Assembly (NCBI GenBank): GCA_943737045.1
Contig: CALSFV010000302.1
Location: 310,001-374,000, forward strand
DNA: 64,000 nt
Direction: 5' to 3'
Origin: Parapristionchus giblindavisi
Lineage: Eukaryota; Nematoda; Chromadorea; Rhabditida; Diplogasteridae
The notes under the pieces were generated by a model, which saw only the letters and a program-made list of their open reading frames with translations, searched no databases and had not been told where the DNA came from. The number at the start of each line of letters is the position of its first letter. Position 1 is the stretch's first letter. The position numbers were made by a program, and so were the translations under genes. Positions 12,512 to 24,729 of this stretch are shown in pieces.

Positions 12512-15500
12512 AGATCAAAGATCAAAGATCATCTACCGTAATCTCGTTCTGTGATCGACCAGCGATCATTCCTCTATCTCTTGTAGGCCACTTACCCAGT
12601 TCTGACTAGAATACCGTATACCCTTTATTAGTCAATTACAGTACCTGCTTTCCGTTTACCGTATACTTCACTAGCCTACAGTACCCATTCATAATCATTC
12701 TTCCTCACCTTCGGGATATCGTGTAACACTGTAAAACAGTTATTTCCTATTCTTTCTCATCCATTCATATTGACGCAATTTCGTCATACTAATCGATATT
12801 CACAATGTTTTTGTTGTAACATATGAGAGATCGTGTCTAGAGTTTCAATCACCGTTCCCCTCAAGTTTTGTATTCCTATGGGTCAACCAAACAATTCGCT
12901 CTTCCATCTAACACTCTTTTATTGATTTTTCTAATCTGTATGTTGTATTTAGTATATCCGTTGATCAACCCATTTTCCATATTTGTTGAATGCGTATAAA
13001 ACTCTTTTCAACATGTGTTGATTTCGTAATGACTGTGAGAGAAAGAAGGAATTCTTTCGCTAGCCAAACGACACAAAGGACAGAGGGCACGAGTTGTAAA
13101 AGACTAGAGATAGGGAGAGGGCCACATTCGACATCCCCTAATGTCGTCCCTTTTACTTCTCTTTCTCCTTCTTTCTCTTTGTTCGCACTTGGCGCCAACA
13201 CTTCGCAACAAATCATTAGAGGAAGACGGGACAGAGACTGAGAGATGAAATAGATGGACTAAAGAGATTAGAGATGTGCACCACCCACAACGAAGTCATC
13301 TTCGAATAGGCGCAATTATGTTTAATAATCTATGACGAAATACCCTAGATAGGCGTAGAATCACCCGCGATATATTATGAAATGTCCATTAGAAGATTCT
13401 ACCACCAAAGTATCTAAGCCAATGAATAATTCAAAGACCACATAATCGTATGAATTCGAGATCAATGTCCTTGAGAGTGGGCAGGTGGCACGATCACTTG
13501 GGGATCACGCAAAAGGGAAATGGGCGATATATATATATATATCTTAGGACTCCCTGCTGTCATTCTCCCTCATCTCGAGACCACCTGGTGCGAGACTCGT
13601 ATACATCATGCAATCAACAATCCCCTCGAGGGGGATAGCGATCTCTCCCAACTGCTTTCTGGGATGAAGGAGTCAAAAGCCCCTTATCCGAGTCATTTCG
13701 ATTGTAGTCTTCGACGAATACTACACGCACACGAATCATTACAACTGTAAATATTATGATAATGAAGTACTTCAAGAAATGGGTGCACAGAATAGTATTA
13801 TTTCCAATGAACATAATGTAAACCAAAGGAATATCAGAAGTCCTGCTGTGATACGATGCGTAGAGCGACACGTATCCCCAGAGGACTGCCGACATTCCGT
13901 TTTGGTTTGTGCATTACAAAATATTTAGAAAACAGTGAATGTCACTCACGATTAAGGCAAATGAACTTGTGAATAGATTAGAGATGGAGCAGATCGGCTG
14001 TTAATGCTGTGATACGACGTTAGCCGTGGCAACGCATCATCAACATAACTGCCGGTCAGCGCAACTTTCTCGCTATGATCTAACATTAAAGATACACACA
14101 AGTCTCGCTCAAACAATAACCGTTTTGGACGCACTGAATGAGAGCACAACTACGCCCAGCCCAGCTGAGTAGGGTTCTAGTCATGACACGAACACAACAC
14201 GATAAACATGACTGAGAAGCGTACTCAGCTGGGAGCACACAGGCACACCACTCAACAATCACAATAACATCAACACAACGAACAAACTCGCGTATCCATC
14301 GATAAGAAGATGCTCCTGTGATCAGAAGAGGTCTAGATGGCGGACGTGGACTCGAGGCAGTGGTGGAACGCATCGACAAGTACAAATCCATTGGAATCAA
14401 CTACACGACTACCCGGATGGAGGGAAGGAAGGCTAGTGGGAACGACGGCAAGAGTGCTCCGCCTCCAAACTCCGCCCCTTTAGAGAGCGCGCACATCGCC
14501 TCCCGCTCTCCAAAATGAACGAGAGACAAGAGGAGGCATGGAGAGTCCAGACAGTTAGACGAAACCAAACTCCTCCCAGTTTCGAAATTGTTCCAACCAA
14601 ACTACAATATCGATTTTTTAGTTTCAATCGATATTTGGTTGTTGTCGATTGTAGGCTATTTTGATTGTTTGTGAATCAGTTGCTGATTGTCGTTGGTTGG
14701 GGGCAATCACCCTTGATTGAGCTCGATGGCTATGGCCGATTAGCTGTCCGTTCCTCGCTCCCTTCCGCTTTCCACTCCGGAAAACAGTCATTGTGGCTCA
14801 AGTGCTCGGCCCTCTTGCCCCTCGGCAGCTGGCATGTATAATTCACGATCTCTAGGGAGGGGGTATTCCTAAAACAATTTCACGCTCTGCGGCAATAGCG
14901 GTGCCATCCGCTAGTGGAAGACCTACGGCAAAGTAACATAATCAAACATAGTGAAATTGCGCAAAATTGGTTCGTTTGATCTGCCTTGAATAACGATAAC
15001 TTTACCATTTTACAACTTGACTTTGATGTGTGTTTAATGTTTTTCTTCATATTTCTTAATCAGAATCATACATTTTCATAACTTTGTAATGCGAGGATTG
15101 ACCCACTATATGACTCATTTTCGGGTCACTTAATGCGAAACGAAGCTAAAAGAAGATTATTTTTAAGCGGAAAATAACAAATTTTCTCAACCTACCCACC
15201 ATATATCGAAAATCGGCCCACTATATTTAAAACAATGGCGAGGTCACCGAAGATGTATGATCAGAATGATGACTAGCAGGGTTATAACCTATAAACATCT
15301 ATAAGAACGAAAGAATTTTACTCAATTAGTGAGAAATAGCGAAGATTTTTTGAAAATGTGTTCGTTTTTTTGGTGCAGCGACTTACCACGAGCATACTAA
15401 CATTTAAGTTATAAACGAATTGACTAATCGTCTCAGTCGATCATGAATTTGTTCCCTCCTTGTAATTGGCAGAATATATTTGATCCCTGCATCCTTCAAT

Positions 15501-16476
15501 TCATCCTATCCATCTTCTCCATACACTCTTATCCTCTCATCTATACCCTTCTATATCTCCATCTAAGGGCTGAGTATAGTATATAGAATAGAGGGCTCTC
15601 CATCTCACACTCTGAGCAATATTACTAGCAATCAATATCACGGATGAAGAGGAAGGAAAAGCAGCTGTCTTATTCCATTATATGACTGGTCTATCTATAG
15701 CCTTAGGGAGGACTCGCTCTTTCTGGCAGTGTTAGAAGGGGATACACTACTCTACACCCTCATCTCTCGTCTTTTCATAGTGACAGCTGTGTGATCGACC
15801 GGTCTTTGTATTATCTGACGAGCCATCCATCCTTCCATAGAATAGAGGGGTCACAAATAGGAATCGAATCTTTGTCATATCATTAACTTGATCAGTCCTT
15901 GTCTATCCACTTTTGTTTCACACTTCGATGCTCAAAAAGTAACAGTGAGTGGCTAAATTCTTGAGTGCCTTCCAGAATGAGAATGACGGATTACCTCGTA
16001 CACATTGTAATCATCACACCATAAATACACCCTAGCGTCCCCACTATTTTCGCCCATCTCCCACATATCGTCTAAAGGTTACTATTCACTTTACATGACC
16101 TATCACAATGTCTTCTCTTATCCCAACAGGAATGTCCCTCTCACAGCGGGAACGAACCCATAAAAAGAAGTGGATTGAGGATGGAGAGAAAATAGAAGAC
16201 CCCCTATATAGAACACAAAGGAGATGATGGCTATCTTGATCGTGTAAAAGAGACACGAGCGGGGTAATGACACTGAAAGTACAAAGGAAGAAGAGATATC
16301 TACGAGATAACCATCTTCATGTCAACACAAATTGAAATGTTTGAAAAGTAACAGAGATTGAATTCTGTCATCGAGTTCACAATCGATTGATTTATTCTAA
16401 AACAAATTCATTCTATAGGATACATAATTATTGGTTCTCCCATTCGTTCTTTTATTTTCATTATAATCGGTCGATC
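12512..16476. other. Intergenic region with unrecognised coding-like islands
   Basis: No complete gene is seen between unc-23 and the MSP gene. Two G+C-richer islands keep frames with balanced amino-acid composition: 13440-13750 (+; for example SYEFEINVLESGQVARSLGD, then ETTWCETRIHHAINNPLEGD in another frame) and 14310-14520 (+; GLDGGRGLEAVVERIDKYKS). They do not join into a gene I can support and match nothing I recognise. Decayed gene or transposon fragments, or exons of an unseen gene, are possible. The remainder is A+T rich. Confidence 0.35.
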
Positions 16477-17585
16477 ATGTCTGCTTCTCCTAGTAGGCCT
16501 CCTCGTGCAGATGCGTCTGATCTCTACATTTGGACAACTTATGATCCAGACTTCGAGGTGTGGCATATTTCAGACGGGTTTCATTATCATCCACTTCAGC
16601 TAGTCGAACCTGAAATGCGCGTATCGATCAATAAGAATGAACTGGTATACGGTAGAAAGGTACGATGACCTCGAGATGAGATTAATCTTTGATCTTTGAT
16701 CTCTATAGGATGATCGGCCAGCTCAAAAGCACACCATAACTATCACAAACCATGGAGAATCACCAATTGCATTTAAAGCGAGTTTCCAATCAATAAATGA
16801 CCGTAACCATATCGATTGATTTAGGTACAAACATCTGATAATGTGAACTATTTCGTTAATGAGAAGTATGGTATCATTCCCGGTCGTGTCATTCGGGAAA
16901 TGCCTGACATAAGAGGACCGAACTTCTTCGATCTATGGGTACTGTAGTTTATGGAAAGTGGGTGGAGCTTATCGATTGATTTAGATATGGAGACGACCGT
17001 GTACATGTACTCCTTATGCTGTAGGACTCTATGAGTTAGATCTCGTTTCAATATAAAAATATCATAATTAATTTTATAGTCGAACACAATAAAGATCAAA
17101 GATCAAACAACAAATACTGGTTGCACAGAGTAGAGATGAAAGATCAACTTCAGACAGCGAAAGGATGTTGTACAGATTCTGATTGCACCTGCTCTATCGC
17201 ATACCATCCCTCCTGCAGTGTACTTCCATCACTCCAAACCATACGAGGTGTTCAAAGATCAAAGATCAGACTCTATTTTAATATTAAAATCGCGCTTCAC
17301 ACCACACTAACTTTATTATATCTTCTTCAGAAAAATTTACTATCTTATTAATTGTGGATTTTCATTTATTTAATTTTTGCTAATAAGCAGAATAATGATA
17401 AAATAGCACAGTACAAACTTCAGCTTCTCCGCGCCTCATTGATCTACACTGGTAAGGCAACAGAGAGAACAAGTGTAAGAACACATCTGAAATAATTCAG
17501 AGATCAAAGATTACTTTCAGAACATTTCAAGTCTCATGCGAAACTGGCGTTATTGGAACACTTGGGATGGCAAGAAACGGTCTGA
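16477..17585 (+). CDS. Small MSP-domain protein, about 173 aa
   Basis: Exons 16477-16659, 16709-16777, 16825-16882, 16985-16998 (14-nt microexon), 17176-17247, 17391-17451, 17521-17585 (stop TGA), all phase-consistent. The core HTITITNHGESPIAFK, followed by VQTSDNVNYFVNEKYGIIP, has the pattern of MSP/VAP immunoglobulin-like domains: a hydrophobic strand, Asn, then F-K-V-x-T, an aromatic residue and G-x-I-x-P. The next strand ETTILIAP and the C-terminal helix KIAQYKLQLLRASLIYT follow. Nematode MSP-domain proteins are often sperm-enriched, but its role is inference. The intron after FK starts with GC rather than GT (AAA then GCGAGT), needed to reach VQTSD in frame. If the microexon is wrong, exon 3 can read on to 16938, giving a sequence less like MSP. 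No signal peptide or TM segment is evident. Confidence 0.72.
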
Positions 17586-17959
17586 TATCGTGATCTTTAG
17601 ATTGTGTAGAATTGATCTTTGATCTTTCAGTATTCGAAATTTGACAGAGAAAGGATCTGATGAATATTTTTTGAAGACTCACAGTTGAAAAATATTATAT
17701 TGTCAATAAATATTTTTATGTGGGATTTTATTTGTGTCAGACAGATGGCTTATTATTAAATCATGATTATCTTTTTTGATATTTCAAATATTTCTTATCA
17801 AAATCATCTACCAATAACGATTGGCTACCGTAACCTACCACAAATATTTACAGTAATTATATGGACCCTCAGAGTTTTCCACTTATGACCCCCAACACTG
17901 CGTTCATTTCTGATTCAACTATCGATACGTTTCTGATTCAACTATATACAACGTTGAGA

Positions 17960-18010
17960 TGTAATACTGCAGTGTTCTTCTTCCATCACTCTGAACCATA
18001 CGAAGTTTAG
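17960..18010 (+). pseudogene. Degenerate copy of an MSP-gene exon
   Basis: The frame here ends FHHSEPYEV then TAG, near-identical to FHHSKPYE in the MSP exon at 17176-17247; the DNA matches through CTGCAGTGT and CCATCACTC. No flanking exons of a second full gene were found, so this looks like a leftover of a partial tandem duplication. A nearby internal repeat (TTTCTGATTCAACTAT twice, about 17909-17946) fits local rearrangement. Confidence 0.55.
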
Positions 18011-18438
18011 TGCGTAAATCTCATGAAATTCACATTGATTTGACAAAGCGGAAAGGTATAAAAGAAAAATGATACGAAATAAGCAGGGCCGCGCGAACGC
18101 AGCCCCTCACTCAAAAATGTAGCTGTTGGCCAACCCCAACTCGGAGCTGCCATACAGGTCAGCGTATCCGAAAGTGCAATGGACACGCCTCACCATAGGG
18201 TTCCCGTCTTCATGATCACGAGAGACCCCCAGCCAGGTAAGTTTAATAGTGACCCTTGAGAGAACAGAAGAAGAGAGTGCGCGGCCAACACTAGAAGGGT
18301 TTGGTAGGGGTGAGAGAGAACACAAAGGGGGCGGAGACTTGTTTGTAGCGCCGTTAGGAGTGGAAGTGAAAAAATCTTTGTTTGTGAAGACAAATTTTTC
18401 GGAATAAAGAAATATTATAAACTATAACGGAAAGAGAA

Positions 18439-18592
18439 TAACCTGTGGCCGTATGCAAGAACCGTTTTTCGGGAAAATGTGACTTCATTAGCGTAGGCGG
18501 AGGCGTTTTCCAAAAATCCTCCGCATACGCTAATGACGTCACATTTTCCCGGAAAACTGTTTTCCCGTTGTTTTTGCATACGGCCACTGTAT
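18439..18592. mobile_element. 150-bp palindromic MITE with TA flanks
   Basis: Inverted repeats begin CCTGTGGCCGTATGCAA on the left and CAGTGGCCGTATGCAAAAAC on the right (read inward), share CGGGAAAATGTGAC and AGCGTATGCGGAGG-type blocks, and are bounded by TA. TA flanks plus a CAGT end are typical of Tc1/mariner-derived MITEs. It is non-coding. Confidence 0.75.
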
Positions 18593-18705
18593 GAGACTTA
18601 TTTTTGTGTTCTAACTAGAATAGTTTCTGGATGACATATAGCGCTATTTAAATTCCGTTGAAAGGCGAAATCGAAAGCTCTGTCTATGAGAGGGATACGA
18701 TGTTC

Positions 18706-20197
18706 TTAACACATCGGCTCAGTAAGACTCCCGGTAGTGCCGGACATCGACCTCACCGATTTGACTCAAAAAATTTTTGTGTATACCCCCATGGCCCCCC
18801 ATCACAAAATGGGTATTCATTTAGGCTGGGTCTTTGAAACATGAATGTGGCGGGTTCTCGAAATTTGAAAACTCGATTTTCACCAAAAAAAAGTGGAGCG
18901 ACCTAGGTTCAATGTTAGTGTCGATTAATTACGAGTATGCCTAGACAACAAAAACTCGCTATAGGACGGTCCGGATATCCGATCGCAAACTGATTTTTTT
19001 ACCTCCTCAAAACACATTAAAATTAATTAAAATTTTAAATTACAAAATCGCACAATTATTTTTGCCTTATCTTATAGAGCAAAAAATTCCGCGTCGAATG
19101 AGGCTAAAAATTAAAAAATCGATAGACCCCTATTTTGAGAAAAATGGGCCTGACCATGACTCGAAAATATTTTTGTTTTTAAAATCCCCTATGTTTGTAC
19201 TCATATTGAAGAGCTCGTCGAGTAGAACAACTTTCATGTTGAACGTTTTATCTGAAACTCATGTACAAGAGAGTTTCACACGTTTACCTGCAATTTTGAG
19301 TAAAACGAAAATAAAATATTTTTAAAACAAAAAAGCGCAGTCCACTTTTTGACTCATCTTATAGAGCAACAAATTCCGCGTCGAATGAGGGTAAAAAAAT
19401 AAAAAATCGATAGACCCCTATTTTGAGAAAAATGGGCCTGACCATGACTCGAAAATATTTTTGTTTTTAAAACCCCTCATGTTTGTACTCTTATTGAAGA
19501 GCTCGTCGAGTAGAACAACTTTCATGTTGAACGTTTTGTCTGAAACTCATGTACAAGAGAGATACACACGATTTTGCAAAAAATATTTTTATTTCGCTTA
19601 ACTCAAAATTGGTCACAAAATCGTGTGTATCTCTCTTGTACATGAGTTTCAGACAAATGTCCAACGCGAAAGTTGTTCTACTCAAAAAGATCTTCAATAT
19701 GAGTACAAACATGAAGGGTTTTAAAAACAAAAATATTTTCGAGTCATGGTCAGGCCCATTTTTCTCAAAATAGGGGTCTATCGATTTTTTAATTTTTAGC
19801 CTCATTCGACGCGGATTTTTTTGCTCTATAAGATAAGGCAAAAATAATTGTGCGATTTTGTAATTTAAAATTTTAATTAATTTTAATGTGTTTTGAGGAG
19901 GTAAAAAAATCAGTTTGCGATCGGATATCCGGACCGTCCTATAGCGAGTTTTTGTTGTCTAGGCATACTCGTAATTAATCGACACTAACATTGAACCTAG
20001 GTCGCTCCACTTTTTTGTGGTGAAAATCGAGTTTTCAAATTTCGAGAACCCGCCACATTCATGTTTCAAAGACCCAGCCTAAATGAATACCCATTTTGTG
20101 ATGGGGGGCCATGGGGGTATACACAAAAAATTTTTGAGTCAAATCGGTGAGGTCGATGTCCGGCACTACCGGGAGTCTTACTGAGCCGATGTCTTAA
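18706..20197. mobile_element. Foldback element 1 (1.49 kb, TTAA flanks)
   Basis: Nearly the whole element is an inverted repeat: left arm about 18710-19578, right arm about 19615-20193. Ends read ACATCGGCTCAGTAAGACTC inward and are bounded by TTAA at 18706-18709 and 20194-20197. The left arm is about 290 bp longer because a block (TTCCGCGTCGAATGAGG onward) occurs twice in tandem, at 19086 and 19374. A TTAA target duplication is the piggyBac-superfamily hallmark, but no transposase is present, so this is a non-autonomous foldback. Open frames inside come from the arms and mirror each other; I do not regard them as genes. Confidence 0.85.
19076..19578. repeat. Tandem duplication inside left arm of foldback 1
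   Basis: Two direct copies of about 285 bp share TTCCGCGTCGAATGAGG, CCTGACCATGACTCGAAAA and CTCGTCGAGTAGAACAAC. The right arm holds one inverted copy, so the duplication arose in one arm after the palindrome formed. Confidence 0.8.
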
Positions 20198-21594
20198 TAT
20201 TCATAGATTGATTAATAACTATGAATTTAATAATGAAAATGAATACTAGAAAGTTTTTAAAAATAACTTAGAGATGTGATAGAACAACAGTAAAACTTAT
20301 TAAAATGGGCGTGTTGTTCACACGAGGTAGAAGAGAGGGTAGATCACTGACTGCGTCACTCTCCTCTCGTGCGATAGCACGCTATTAAAATCTTGAAATG
20401 CTCATAACTTTCGAAGGCTACCACATATAGTACACGTCAGCATACCGTTGAAAAGCTCTCGTCAAGATCAGTCGATTGAGCTATTAAAACCTTTTGGCTT
20501 CGATTTTTGTTAAGAACCATATAACAAAATCGATTTACAAAAATACTAATAAAAAATCGATCGGCCAATAATGCAGGTGTATTCTCCTGGTCATTCCAGT
20601 AAATTCTTCTGTTGGCGACTCAATACCAAAACCACAACCCGACGAGCTACAGAGCTCCAAAGTCGGCCGATTTCGGCGTCAAAAAAGTTTGACGTCGTCT
20701 CTCGACGTTGAAAATGAAGATGTGCAAAAAAGCTCGTGCTAACTTGTTGGGGACCCTATGGACTACCAAAAAATTACATCTGCTCATTTTCGACTTTTTC
20801 AATGTGCCACCGTTTATTCGAACCTTACACGACACGCGTTGTTGTGGATCGACCGCTCTGGCGACGAGGCTCGACCGCTCTAGTGCGACTAGAGAGACAG
20901 GCATGAAGAGTGGATAATGACGTTACATTTGCCTATGAAGATTCCTTTGTGACTGCAGCACAAAGACGACTATATAAGACCCTCCCAATCTCTGATAAAC
21001 CAGTCTATACTGACTCGTTCTGTTGTCTATTGACATTATATTGAACGCGGAATGTCGGCATCCAACTCGCGTGTTATATGTTATTATTACAATAAATAAG
21101 ACATTCTCCATTCGATTAGATCTCTTCATGCGTTCATATTTCCTTTCCCAATGCTGTTGTATTGTTAGTTTATCCACAATATATGAATACTCAAATATTT
21201 ATGAACTCGTGAATGAATTGTATTAGGGAATGTAGATAAATGAAGTGATACATCTGATCAGATCAGGGAATCATCTTCAGTCGATCAATTTATGATATCC
21301 TTCTACAATTTTTAAGATATTCATAATTGATAAAAGTCAAAATAGACACAAATTATTGAAAGAAACGTAGATTGTAGTGAATAATAATAATAAATTAAAG
21401 TAGATAACATCTACGATTTGCTGAATATCGATTGATTTCGTTGGGAATAATGAAATGGAAAACCTGGGTTAAATGAAAATGAAACCAATTGTTGGAATCC
21501 TATATTTCCATGGTAGTAGTAATACTCGAATAAATAATATCTGATATTGTGATCTTTGACCTTATAAAAAGATCATAGATTATAAAATATTATG

Positions 21595-21850
21595 CAGATG
21601 CTGTAAATTTGAGATCAATTGAACCTCCTGTAATGTAGATCAACCATGTTTGTAGATCCTCTCGTCTCTCTTCGAAATCGTTGGCGTCGGTTTCTTTCGT
21701 AGAATTGTTGTCTCGCAATGTACTTTTAGCACTCAAATCAAGTAAGTCAATCAGTAAATATCATTAAAATATGCAAGTAAAATACCTGTATTTGATTTCT
21801 TCATCTCCATTAAAAGAATAATTGGAAAATTCACGTTTAAAAAATTAATT
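21595..21850 (-). other. Possible reverse-strand exon pair, unrecognised
   Basis: On the minus strand a donor near 21786 (AAATACAG then GTATTT) and an acceptor near 21737 (TTTGAG) would join short open stretches. After the acceptor one frame reads VHCETTILRKKPTPTISKRD and another reads STKETDANDFEERREDLQTW. Codon use looks genic but the frames conflict and no start or further exons were found. It may be a decayed gene end. The ETTIL string resembles the MSP gene's ETTILIAP but is too short to weigh. Confidence 0.2.
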
Positions 21851-23210
21851 GGTTTTGATTTGTTTAAACTTATGTTTGCAAACATTTGCCGGAAACCCCA
21901 AAAAATGGTGACTGCGATCTGAAACTTTGCTTTGTAGTAGTTAATCGACTAACGGCAATTCGAATTTTCTATTTTTTTTTCGCTTTGGCGTCACTTACCG
22001 CCGATGCCAAATTTCGAAGATCGTCTTACAATTAGGTCTCTGTAGACTACTTCTGAAAGTTAAAAAGTGTTTAATTTAATTTATCTTACATTAAATAAAT
22101 GCGACAGCAAGTGATAAATAAATAGCGTGAATTATAATGGGTAGAATCGAGGGGGATCGTTGAGAAGGAGGGAAGGAGCTCACTGTGTATAGTCGCTTCT
22201 GGGGTAGATACTTTCGATACTGTCAAATCTACTTTATGCAATTGATTAAATATACTTTAATGGCGCCAACTGGCGCGAGTCATACAAATCCTCACGCCAT
22301 TCCGCCAATGTCATAGTTGTCAGTGTATTGTAAACGTATCTTCTATTATCGATATGACTATCATTTCGAAAATTAAAGGAATACCCCGAGCTAAACAAAT
22401 GAGTTCTCCCTATATTAATTTTGAGCTGAGTTGGCAGGCACACTCTGGCAGCGAGTGCTTTTTCCGAATGCTATTTCCCGGGTATGACGACTGATCCTCA
22501 TTATGTCTCGATTGTAGTATGCAAAATCGAGCAATTGATATGCTAATGCGAAAACGTAGCAGTCGTTTCCACGTGGGTTCGGGTTCTCTACCTGTTTCGC
22601 GATTTTTTCAAGCTTTCAATGGTGTCGTCGTTGTTCAGAGATCGTCAAACTATAATTATCTCATCTGCCAGAGTGTTTCTGCCTTATCCAAAAACCGCGC
22701 TTTCAAATCTCAATTATCACTCGAATTAATAGCTCGGGGTGTGGCTTTAAAGGCAGCTGGCATCCAAAAATTTTGATTCGAAATAGTTAAAATAGTTGAT
22801 ATCGTGTTGATAAGCTACAAAAACTGATCAGAAATGTGTATTTGAAAGTTTGAAACGACGCTCTGTTAAGAAGTTGGGTTACTGTAGCTTGCTCACACCA
22901 CGTTCGAGGTTTCCGAACTACAGTATGCTATCTCCATCGAAAAGCTCAAAAAAAGCATTTTATTGAGTTTTATTCTTCATAATTCCTCACTGCGGATAGA
23001 ATTATCATCAAAACATTCAATTTCAAGTCGTCTCCAAAGAGTTGGTGTAGCAATTCGGAAAAGGCTCCCGCTAACTGGAGCAGACTGTAGTTTTTCAACT
23101 GCGCCGTTCTTCTTACCAGAGAATTGTTATGATATAAGATTTATATATTTCGAAACAGAATTTCAAGCTCTTTCATATGAGATCAACTTGTTTTTCGTTT
23201 CCCGGTCCCT

Positions 23211-24495
23211 TTAAGAGACCGGCTCGGTAAGACTCGAGCATTATGACCCCCTGCCGGACATTCGCCAAGACTTTCGATCTGGGCCTCAATACTTTATATA
23301 TTATATTTTTTATATTTTATCAACGTGCGTATGCACGAAACGAAACACATAAAAGTGACTAGTGAAAATTCATGAAATTTAAATGTGATATAATGGGGGG
23401 GTCAGGGTTTGATATCTCAGGGTGGAAAGGGGGATCTCTCATAGGATACAGTGGTCCCTCTCTTGGACGATACTTTCATCATAGACACTTACCGGGGGGA
23501 GACCGATGAAAGTTATAGTGAAAATGCCCTTGGGCTCAAACCCGGCTCACATATGTTTCATAAAATAAAAAATTCAAAAATTCATAACTTTTCAATCGTG
23601 ATAGCTAGGACTTTTATTTCTTTTTATTGGTGAATAACATGTCATGCACTCTTATAAACACTCCTGAACAATAATATCATATCTTTTATATGAAAGAAAC
23701 ATAAAAATATTCAAGTTTGATAATTAAAAAATAAATTCGAGATCTGCGAAACGACGATTCTTCACGAGGCAGTTGTTTTCGCAAACGGACATGCATCAGC
23801 CACCATCCGCCCTATGAATCAACTTGCCTTGACGGTCGACTGAATGTGGGAGTTGAAAAAATAAAAATAAAATAATTATTTTTCTAAATTTTTTAAAAAT
23901 GTAGTCCGAGTCTATTTGTATATTATTCCTATGTACGCGCATCACTACGAGTAAAATGACATAATACAGCTACCTCTTACCCTTGCGAATTTCAAGAAAT
24001 TTAATTTTCGATTTTTGAAATTTACACATATCTCACATTCAGTTGCAATTCTCGAGGCTTAAGACAAACTGGCTGGCCAAGGGAATGTGACCACCATGTG
24101 CATAATCGTCAGGGCTACAATATACACTATGGCATTTCTTGCAGTATCTCTTCAACGAGGATAGAAGAAGAAAAATCTGAAAATCAGACACGAAAAAACA
24201 TATTCGGAACGATATGATATTATTGTTCAGGAGTGTTTATAAGAGTGCATGACATGTTATTCACCAATAAAAAGAAATAAAAGTCCTAGCTATCACGATT
24301 GAAAAGTTATGAATTTTTGAATTTTTTTTATTTTATGAAACATATGTGAGCCGGGTTTGAGCCCAAGGGCATTTTCACTATAACTTTCATCGGTCTCCCC
24401 CCGGTAAGTGTCTATGATGAAAGTATTGAGGCCCAGATCGAAAGTCTTGGCGAATGTCCGGACCATGCTCGAGTCTTACCGAGCCGGTCTCTTAA
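23211..24495. mobile_element. Foldback element 2 (1.29 kb, TTAA flanks)
   Basis: Bounded by TTAA at 23211-23214 and 24492-24495. Both ends read inward GAGACCGGCTCGGTAAGACT and continue into CCGGACATTCGCCAAGACTT. Arms match over most of their length (for example ACTTACCGGGGGGAGACCGA at about 23480 against its complement at about 24395). The left arm carries about 160 bp (23300-23462) missing from the right. No transposase. The first 50 bp resemble foldback 1, so the two belong to one family although their interiors differ. Confidence 0.85.
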
Positions 24496-24729
24496 TATCT
24501 ATTATCCACAAATTTTTCCCTATCGTACTAAAACAGATCAACTTTGTAAGAGGGTGTTCCAAACACGTTACATCATTGTCTTATAAACATTTATACATGA
24601 ATGAATGGCCGCACAACACAAATGTATCCCGATTTGTATATGAAATGAAGAAGAAGATGAAGGCAAGATGAAACAAATAATATATGAGATCAATCAATAA
24701 TTGAGAATGAAAACTGTAGAGGTAGATCA

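Larger units (their letters stand above)
17586..24729. other. Repeat-rich intergenic block
   Basis: Between the MSP gene and the reverse-strand membrane-protein gene I see mainly repeats: a short palindrome at 18439, foldbacks at 18706 and 23211, a G+C-richer patch at 20640-20920, and degenerate sequence at 22250-23200 that shares short strings (a TTTTAACTATTTCGAAT-like block, inverted) with 725-760. One exon-like pair on the minus strand is listed separately. Confidence 0.5.

Noticed and set aside
19062..19841. Open frames of 70-116 codons inside foldback 1
   Set aside because: They are mirror images of one another in the two arms, have no start or splice context, and resemble no transposase.
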